NCBI GenBank assembly: GCA_030604735.1
Contig: JAUVVG010000025.1
Span: forward strand, 1-64,000
Origin: Azoarcus sp.
GTDB lineage: Bacteria > Pseudomonadota > Gammaproteobacteria > Burkholderiales > Rhodocyclaceae
Reading direction: 5' to 3'
Length of the DNA stretch: 64,000 nucleotides
The translations under genes and the position numbers were made by a program. Under the pieces are notes generated by a model. That model was not told the DNA's origin. It was given only the letters and a program-made list of their open reading frames with translations, and did no database searches. Below, one piece after another: positions 58,830 through 64,000 of the stretch; position 1 is the stretch's first letter, and the number at the start of each line of letters is the position of its first letter.

Positions 58830-59135
58830 TTACCAGCTCGCCTTGGTCACGCCCGGCACTTCGCCACGGAACACCAGATCCCGGAGCTTGTTACGGCACA
58901 GACCGAACTTACGGAACACGCCACGCGGCCGACCGGTCAGCGCGCAACGATTGCGCTCACGCACCGGGCTCGCATTGCGAGGAAGTTGCTGAAGCTTCAG
59001 ACGAGCAGCCATGCGCTCTTCCTCGGAAAGCTTCGCGTCGTTAATCTGAGCGATCAGCGCTGCACGCTTGGCGGCAAACTTGGCCACCAGCTTCTTGCGC
59101 TTGTCCTCACGATTGATCAGAGCAAGTTTCGCCAT
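58830..59135 (-). CDS. rpsN: 30S ribosomal protein S14
   Basis: 101 residues, the longer zinc-free type: [20 protein letters not shown], then [20 protein letters not shown]. The CxxC pairs of the short form are absent. It lies 7 bases after rplE. Confidence 0.97.
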   Translation of the reverse strand: MAKLALINREDKRKKLVAKFAAKRAALIAQINDAKLSEEERMAARLKLQQLPRNASPVRERNRCALTGRPRGVFRKFGLCRNKLRDLVFRGEVPGVTKASW

Positions 59136-59142
59136 ATCACCC

Positions 59143-59682
59143 TCAATTCTTGAACGGGAACTTGAACGCTGCGAGCAGCGCCTTAGCTTCTTCGTCGGTT
59201 TTGGCAGTCGTCGTGATGGAGATATTCATCCCGCGCAGCGCGTCGATCTTGTCATACTCGATCTCCGGGAAAATGATCTGCTCTTTCACGCCGATGTTGT
59301 AGTTGCCGCGACCATCGAAGGCCTTGCCCGACACACCACGGAAGTCACGGATACGCGGCATCGCAACCGACACCAGACGATCCAGGAACTCGAACATGCG
59401 CGGACCGCGCAGGGTCACCATGCACCCGATCGGATAGCCATCGCGACTCTTGAAGCCGGCGATCGATTTGCGAGCCTTGGTCACGACGGGCTTTTGCCCG
59501 GCGATCTTGGTCATGTCACCGACCGCATGCTCGAGAATCTTCTTGTCGCCAACCGCCTCACCGACACCCATGTTGAGGGTGATCTTGGTGATACGAGGCA
59601 CTTCCATTACGGACTTGTACCCGAACTGCTTGAGCAGTTCCGGCGCAACCGTTTCCTTGTAATACTGCTGTAAGCGCGCCAT
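59143..59682 (-). CDS. rplE: 50S ribosomal protein L5
   Basis: 179 residues: [22 protein letters not shown], then [22 protein letters not shown]5 carries 5S rRNA and contacts P-site tRNA. The ATG at 59682 has AAGGAG 5 bases upstream; an in-frame GTG two codons earlier is less likely. It lies 9 bases after rplX. Confidence 0.96.
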   Translation of the reverse strand: MARLQQYYKETVAPELLKQFGYKSVMEVPRITKITLNMGVGEAVGDKKILEHAVGDMTKIAGQKPVVTKARKSIAGFKSRDGYPIGCMVTLRGPRMFEFLDRLVSVAMPRIRDFRGVSGKAFDGRGNYNIGVKEQIIFPEIEYDKIDALRGMNISITTTAKTDEEAKALLAAFKFPFKN

Positions 59683-59691
59683 CGTCACTCC

Positions 59692-60009
59692 TTAGGCGTC
59701 CACAAGTTCGCCGTTCGACTTGAAGAAGCGCACCTTGCGCCCGTCCTCAAGCTCCTTGATACCCACACGATCACCCTTCTGGGAGGCGGGATTGAAGAGC
59801 GCCACGTTCGAGACATGGATCGGCATCTCCTTTTCGACGATACCGCCGACCTCACCCTTCATCGGGTTGGGGCGCACATGCTTCTTGACGCGATTGACAC
59901 CTTCAACCACCAGGCGCTCCGCATCCACACGACGCAAAACGGTACCCCGACGACCCTTGTCCTTGCCGGCAAGAATCGTGACTTCATCACCTTTACGGAT
60001 CTTGTTCAT
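59692..60009 (-). CDS. rplX: 50S ribosomal protein L24
   Basis: 105 residues: [22 protein letters not shown] (a KOW motif) and [16 protein letters not shown]24 is an early assembly initiator of the 50S. The ATG at 60009 is set by GAGGAG 7 bases upstream. It lies 12 bases after rplN. Confidence 0.96.
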   Translation of the reverse strand: MNKIRKGDEVTILAGKDKGRRGTVLRRVDAERLVVEGVNRVKKHVRPNPMKGEVGGIVEKEMPIHVSNVALFNPASQKGDRVGIKELEDGRKVRFFKSNGELVDA

Positions 60010-60021
60010 ACCGATCACTCC

Positions 60022-60390
60022 TCAGAGCACTTCTGGCGCGAGCGAGACGATCTTCATGAACTTCTCGTTACGCAGCTCGCGCGTAACCGGTCCGAAGATA
60101 CGAGTGCCAATCGGCTCGAGCTTGTTGTTCAGCAAAACCGCGGCATTGCCATCGAACTTGATAAGCGCACCGTCAGGACGACGCACGCCCTTGGCGGTAC
60201 GAACCACCACGGCGTTATAGACATCACCCTTCTTGACGCGCCCACGCGGCGCAGCATCCTTGATGGTGACCTTGATGACGTCGCCGATCGCGGCATAGCG
60301 CCGCTTCGAGCCACCAAGCACCTTGATGCACATCACCGAACGCGCGCCGGAATTGTCGGCCACGTCCAGCATGGACTGCATTTGAATCAT
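60022..60390 (-). CDS. rplN: 50S ribosomal protein L14
   Basis: 122 residues: [27 protein letters not shown] and [14 protein letters not shown]14 lies at the subunit interface. It is the first gene of the spc operon; the 153-base upstream gap contains a hairpin and a promoter-like pair. GGAG lies upstream of the ATG. Confidence 0.97.
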   Translation of the reverse strand: MIQMQSMLDVADNSGARSVMCIKVLGGSKRRYAAIGDVIKVTIKDAAPRGRVKKGDVYNAVVVRTAKGVRRPDGALIKFDGNAAVLLNNKLEPIGTRIFGPVTRELRNEKFMKIVSLAPEVL

Positions 60391-60480
60391 GAATTTATCT
60401 CCAACTTACCCCGCCACAGCGGTCAGTCTTGGAACCCGTAGGGGTAGGGCGCTCGAAATGAGCTAAAAGCAAAGACGAAA

Positions 60481-60516
60481 ATTATAACAGCTTGGCAAAG
60501 TTATTGCCAAGCTGTT
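60481..60516 (-). promoter_or_regulatory. Candidate spc promoter built into a hairpin at the S10/spc boundary
   Basis: On the minus strand TTGGCA (60505-60510), 18 bases and a perfect TATAAT (60481-60486) precede rplN. The same DNA forms a perfect 13-base-pair hairpin (60486-60516, loop of 5) after rpsQ. On the plus strand the hairpin is followed by TTTT, and on the minus strand by ATAATTTT. It may end S10 transcripts partially and restart the spc operon. Confidence 0.6.
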
Positions 60517-60543
60517 TTTTGCCACCTGTGAATACAACGCGGA

Positions 60544-60816
60544 TCAGATGATCCGGGCCTTCTCCAGAACCTGCGAAACACGCCAGGATTTGGTCTTCGA
60601 AATCGGACGACACTCTTCGATCTCGACCAGATCACCAGCACCAGCCTGGCCATCTTCGACATGAGCATGATACTTGGCGCTCTTGGTCATGACCTTGCCG
60701 TAAAGCTCGTGCTTGACCTTGCGCTCGACCAGCACCGTGACCGTGTTCTGCATCTTGTCGCTCACGACACGCCCGACGAGCGCGCGGCGAACCTTTTGAG
60801 TCTCTTCAGCCATCAT
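60544..60816 (-). CDS. rpsQ: 30S ribosomal protein S17
   Basis: 90 residues: [27 protein letters not shown], the S17 OB fold, and the ISKTKSW motif. It is the last gene of the S10 operon. Its ATG overlaps the rpmC stop (ATGA); an ATG one codon later is equally possible. Confidence 0.96.
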   Translation of the reverse strand: MMAEETQKVRRALVGRVVSDKMQNTVTVLVERKVKHELYGKVMTKSAKYHAHVEDGQAGAGDLVEIEECRPISKTKSWRVSQVLEKARII

Positions 60817-61004
60817 TGTCCCGCCTTTTCACGCAGGAGAGTACGCACGCGCGCGATGTCACGACGCACCTTCCCGAGTTGGCTCGTGTTGTTCAACTGC
60901 TGAGTCGCCAGCTGCATGCGCAGCGAAAACTGGGCCTTCAGCAACTCGAGCAACTCTGTGTTCAATTCGCCAGCGCTCTTCGCGCGGAGTTCACTCGCTT
61001 TCAT
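60813..61004 (-). CDS. rpmC: 50S ribosomal protein L29
   Basis: 63 residues: [26 protein letters not shown] and [20 protein letters not shown]29 sits at the tunnel exit with L23. It lies 2 bases after rplP. Confidence 0.96.
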   Translation of the reverse strand: MKASELRAKSAGELNTELLELLKAQFSLRMQLATQQLNNTSQLGKVRRDIARVRTLLREKAGQ

Positions 61005-61006
61005 GA

Positions 61007-61423
61007 TTACCCCAAGTGACGCAACACGAACACGGTCTCGAACGGAAGCTTGGCTGCTGCCAGCCGGAATGCCTCACGTGCGAGCGTCTCGGTCACGCCA
61101 TCCATTTCATACAAAACCTTGCCGGGCTGAATCTCGGCAACCCAATACTCCGGATTCCCCTTACCGTTACCCATACGGACTTCGGCAGGCTTCTTGGAGA
61201 TCGGCTTGTCCGGGAATACGCGAATCCAGATACGACCGCCGCGCTTGATGTGACGCGTCATCGCACGTCGCGCCGACTCGATCTGGCGCGCGGTCAAACG
61301 ACCACGACCGACCGCTTTCAGGCCGAACTCTCCGAAGCTGACCTTGGCACCGCGCGTTGCCACGCCGGTGTTACGGCCCTTTTGCTCCTTACGATACTTT
61401 CTTCTCGACGGCTGCAGCATCAT
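61007..61423 (-). CDS. rplP: 50S ribosomal protein L16
   Basis: 138 residues: [35 protein letters not shown] and the C-terminal AKLPFET. L16 is close to the A site. The first methionine overlaps the rpsC stop (ATGA); the second methionine is the usual start of this protein. Confidence 0.96.
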   Translation of the reverse strand: MMLQPSRRKYRKEQKGRNTGVATRGAKVSFGEFGLKAVGRGRLTARQIESARRAMTRHIKRGGRIWIRVFPDKPISKKPAEVRMGNGKGNPEYWVAEIQPGKVLYEMDGVTETLAREAFRLAAAKLPFETVFVLRHLG

Positions 61424-62214
61424 TCACTCCTGCTTTCTTCTTCTGCCTGCCGACCCTGACCATCGCTTCCAGCACGACGGCCACCACGACGGCCGGGGCG
61501 TCCTTCACCAGCGTCGTTACGCGGCGCGCCACGACGACCCCGACGGGCTTCCGGCTCGGCTTCCGCAACGACCGGCTTTTCGTTTCGGCCCAGCATGTCG
61601 CCCTTGTAGACCCATACCTTGATCCCGATGATGCCGTAGGTCGTCTTGGCCTCGGACACGCCGTAATCGATATCGGCACGCAGCGTATGCAGCGGCACAC
61701 GCCCTTCGCGATACCACTCGGTACGCGCGATCTCGGCACCGTTCAGACGCCCGGCACTCATGATCTTGATGCCCTGGGCACCAAGACGCATTGCGTTCTG
61801 CATCGCACGCTTCATCGCCCGGCGGAACATGATCCGCTTCTCGAGTTGCTGGGCGATCGAATCAGCAATCAGTTGCGCGTCGATCTCGGGCTTGCGCACT
61901 TCCTCGATATTGACGTGCACCGGCACGCCCATGATCTTCTGGAGTTCACGCTTGAGCGCCTCGATGTCTTCACCCTTCTTGCCGATGACCACACCAGGAC
62001 GCGCACTGAACAGCGTGATACGCGCATTCTTGGCCGGACGTTCGATCGTGACACGACCCACCGATGCATGTGCAAGGCGCTTTTTCAGGAACGCTCTGAC
62101 CTTGAGATCCTCGTGAAGCATCGTGGCGTATTCGCCGCTAGAGGCGAACCAACGCGAAGTCCAGTCACGCGTGACCGCGAGGCGAAATCCGGTCGGATGA
62201 ATTTTCTGACCCAT
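61420..62214 (-). CDS. rpsC: 30S ribosomal protein S3
   Basis: 264 residues. The N-terminal [20 protein letters not shown] and the KH domain [19 protein letters not shown] are standard. The C-terminal ~50 residues are a Gly/Arg/Glu-rich tail, longer than the E. coli protein (233 residues), which is common in betaproteobacteria. S3 lines the mRNA entry site and helps helicase activity. It lies 9 bases after rplV. Confidence 0.96.
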   Translation of the reverse strand: MGQKIHPTGFRLAVTRDWTSRWFASSGEYATMLHEDLKVRAFLKKRLAHASVGRVTIERPAKNARITLFSARPGVVIGKKGEDIEALKRELQKIMGVPVHVNIEEVRKPEIDAQLIADSIAQQLEKRIMFRRAMKRAMQNAMRLGAQGIKIMSAGRLNGAEIARTEWYREGRVPLHTLRADIDYGVSEAKTTYGIIGIKVWVYKGDMLGRNEKPVVAEAEPEARRGRRGAPRNDAGEGRPGRRGGRRAGSDGQGRQAEEESRSE

Positions 62215-62223
62215 ATGTACTCC

Positions 62224-62553
62224 TTATTCCCCGACGGTCACAAAGATATGGCAGGTCTGCTTCAGGATGCGATTGCCGCGCCCCTTGGCACGCGCGGTGA
62301 AGCGCTTCAGCGTCATACCTTCCTCGACACTGATGGTCTTCACCTTGAGGGTGTCGATGTCAGCGCCATCGTTATGTTCGGCATTGGCAATCGCCGACTC
62401 CACTACCTTGCGGATGATCTGCGCGCCCTTCTTCGGAGAGAAGGCGAGAATGTTGAGCGCCTGATCAACCGGCTTGCCCCGCACCTGGTCCGCAACCAGC
62501 CGCCCCTTCTGGGCAGACAGGCGAACACCACGGAGAATCGCTCTGGTTTCCAT
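62224..62553 (-). CDS. rplV: 50S ribosomal protein L22
   Basis: 109 residues: [22 protein letters not shown] and the [20 protein letters not shown] beta-hairpin that lines the exit tunnel. It lies 9 bases after rpsS. Confidence 0.97.
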   Translation of the reverse strand: METRAILRGVRLSAQKGRLVADQVRGKPVDQALNILAFSPKKGAQIIRKVVESAIANAEHNDGADIDTLKVKTISVEEGMTLKRFTARAKGRGNRILKQTCHIFVTVGE

Positions 62554-62562
62554 GTTGACTCC

Positions 62563-62838
62563 TTATCTCTTCGCCTTCTTGCTCGCGGCATGACCCTTGA
62601 AGGTCCGCGTGAGCGCGAATTCACCGAGTTTGTGGCCGACCATGTTCTCGGAGATGAACACCGGAACATGCTGGCGACCGTTATGCACCGCAATCGTCAG
62701 GCCGACGAAGTCGGGCAAAACGGTGGAACGACGCGACCAGGTCTTGATCGGACGCTTGTCATTGCTCGTACGAGCGGCATCGACCTTCTTGAGAAGGTGA
62801 GCGTCGACGAACGGGCCTTTTTTAATAGAACGAGCCAT
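62563..62838 (-). CDS. rpsS: 30S ribosomal protein S19
   Basis: 91 residues: [19 protein letters not shown] and the [20 protein letters not shown] stretch of S19 in the 30S head. It lies 10 bases after rplB. Confidence 0.97.
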   Translation of the reverse strand: MARSIKKGPFVDAHLLKKVDAARTSNDKRPIKTWSRRSTVLPDFVGLTIAVHNGRQHVPVFISENMVGHKLGEFALTRTFKGHAASKKAKR

Positions 62839-62848
62839 TACTCACCTC

Positions 62849-63676
62849 TTATCGCTTGTGCCGACGCTGCACGATCATCTTGTCGGTGCGCTTGTTGCTA
62901 CGGGTCCGGTAGCCCTTGGCAGGCTGGCCCCACGGGCTGCGCGGCACACCACCTTCACCGGTACGACCCTCGCCACCACCATGAGGGTGATCGACCGGGT
63001 TCATCGCCACACCGCGAACGGTAGGACGAATGCCGCGCCAGCGATTCGCACCGGCCTTGCCGATCTTGCGCAGGGCATGCTCGCCATTACCAACTTCGCC
63101 GATGGTTGCCCGACATTCGACGTGCACCTTGCGGACTTCGCCGGAACGCAAACGAATCTGCGCGTAAGCGCCTTCACGCGCCAGCAACTGCACCGAGGTG
63201 CCCGCCGAACGCGCGATCTGCGCACCCTTGCCAGGCATCAACTCGACACAATGGATGGTGCTACCAACCGGAATATTGCGAATCGGGAGCGTGTTGCCGG
63301 CCTTGATCGGCGCCTCGGAACCACTCACGACCTGTTGACCGATTTCCATGCCCTTGGTCGCGATGATGTAAGCACGCTCGCCGTCGGCGTAGCAAACCAA
63401 CGCGATGTTTGCCGAGCGGTTCGGATCGTATTCGATGCGTTCCACACGACCGACGATGCCGTCCTTGATACGACGGAAATCGACGACGCGGTAGTGCTGC
63501 TTATGACCACCGCCCTTGTGACGCACGGTGATATGGCCGTTGTTGTTACGACCCCCATTGCGCGACTGCTTCTCGATCAACGGTGCGTACGGGCGACCCT
63601 TGTAAAGATCGCTATTGACCACCTTGACCATCGAGCGACGGCCAGCGGAGGTCGGCTTCAATTTTACCAATGCCAT
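62849..63676 (-). CDS. rplB: 50S ribosomal protein L2
   Basis: 275 residues: [19 protein letters not shown], and [19 protein letters not shown] with the conserved histidine near the peptidyl transferase centre. The ATG at 63676 is chosen because it begins the conserved protein; the open frame runs further upstream. It lies 5 bases after rplW. Confidence 0.97.
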   Translation of the reverse strand: MALVKLKPTSAGRRSMVKVVNSDLYKGRPYAPLIEKQSRNGGRNNNGHITVRHKGGGHKQHYRVVDFRRIKDGIVGRVERIEYDPNRSANIALVCYADGERAYIIATKGMEIGQQVVSGSEAPIKAGNTLPIRNIPVGSTIHCVELMPGKGAQIARSAGTSVQLLAREGAYAQIRLRSGEVRKVHVECRATIGEVGNGEHALRKIGKAGANRWRGIRPTVRGVAMNPVDHPHGGGEGRTGEGGVPRSPWGQPAKGYRTRSNKRTDKMIVQRRHKR

Positions 63677-63681
63677 AATTC

Positions 63682-63987
63682 TTACTCCCCGGCCGCGAAG
63701 TTGATTTCCTGGCCCGGCTTCAGGCAAACAAATGCCTTCTTCCAACCCTTGCGGCGGCCGGTGATCTTGCCGAATCGCTTGACCTTGCCCTTGACGTTGG
63801 CGATCTGAACCGATTCGACCTCGACCTTGAACAGCAACTCGACCGCAGCCTTCACTTCCGGCTTGGTCGCAGCGCTATCCACCTTGAAAACCACCTGCTC
63901 GTTCTTGTCGGCGATAAAAGTCGCCTTTTCGGAGATCTGGGGCGCGAGCAGCACCTGCATCAGACGCTCTTGGCTAAATCCGCTCAT
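63682..63987 (-). CDS. rplW: 50S ribosomal protein L23
   Basis: 101 residues: [25 protein letters not shown] and the [22 protein letters not shown] loop, the L23 core at the tunnel exit, docking site for trigger factor and SRP. The ATG overlaps the putative rplD stop (ATGA). Confidence 0.96.
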   Translation of the reverse strand: MSGFSQERLMQVLLAPQISEKATFIADKNEQVVFKVDSAATKPEVKAAVELLFKVEVESVQIANVKGKVKRFGKITGRRKGWKKAFVCLKPGQEINFAAGE

Positions 63988-64000
63988 TGCCAGGCCTCCT
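63984..64000 (-). CDS. rplD: 50S ribosomal protein L4, last codons
   Basis: Only the end is present: a frame reading ...Glu-Ala-Trp-Gln-stop overlaps the rplW start (ATGA). The assignment rests on the invariant S10 operon order rplD-rplW and the overlap; the sequence itself is too short to identify. Confidence 0.5.

Noticed and set aside
61357-63024. 555-codon open frame opposite rpsC-rplV-rpsS
   Set aside because: Antisense to three certain ribosomal genes; composition typical of a shadow frame.

Overview
The window looks like the chromosome of a betaproteobacterium, most likely in or near the Rhodocyclales. The evidence is the ribosomal gene order, with infA between secY and rpmJ and the block ending in rpoA-rplQ. 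The PP0621-pilS pair, the uvrA/MFS/ssb neighbourhood and the high G+C content fit as well. This placement rests on gene order and protein motifs only. No tRNA, rRNA, CRISPR array, prophage or complete insertion sequence was seen.

Layout. 1-4.3 kb is housekeeping: the 3' end of GTP-dependent PEP carboxykinase, an aminotransferase, a lytic transglycosylase and an AmpD-type amidase. 4.3-7.1 kb is accessory: a Uma2 nuclease, an Rpn-type nuclease and a Phd/RelE-type toxin-antitoxin pair. It is followed by a repeat patch made of a 29-base tandem array and a REP inverted pair. 7.7-16.6 kb carries an AlgZ-like histidine kinase, then a type IV pilus minor-pilin operon (pilE-pilV-pilW-pilX-pilY1-fimT) ending in a retropepsin-like protease; this stretch is visibly more A+T rich than its flanks. 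16.8-22.8 kb is again accessory: a lipoprotein, a PIN/antitoxin pair, a decayed higB with an intact higA, REP clusters, a DUF2442 protein, a large fusion of a glycosidase-like domain with a Kdo/LPS-kinase domain, and a second Uma2 nuclease.

22.8-35.2 kb holds PP0621-pilS without pilR, methionine salvage genes (a methionine aminotransferase divergent from mtnA plus a class II aldolase), two tandem beta-hydroxyacid dehydrogenases, ybiB, a pirin, an azoreductase divergent from a LysR regulator, dsbB and a PilZ protein. 35.3-51.6 kb holds an RND efflux operon with a clear promoter/operator, cbiX, tcdA, a Sel1 protein, an MBL-fold hydrolase, a MalY-type lyase, ssb, an MFS transporter, uvrA, galE and hslR. 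51.7-64 kb, all on the minus strand, is the S10-spc-alpha ribosomal cluster from the last codons of rplD to rplQ. A hairpin at the S10/spc boundary carries what looks like the spc promoter.

The best leads for something new are: the glycosidase/LPS-kinase fusion; the pilus operon, where two pilus-type sensor kinases (AlgZ-like and PilS) have no adjacent response regulator; the possible leaderless RND efflux promoter; the mtnA-aldolase pair, which may be a dihydroxyacetone-phosphate shunt; and the REP family lying next to a truncated higB.
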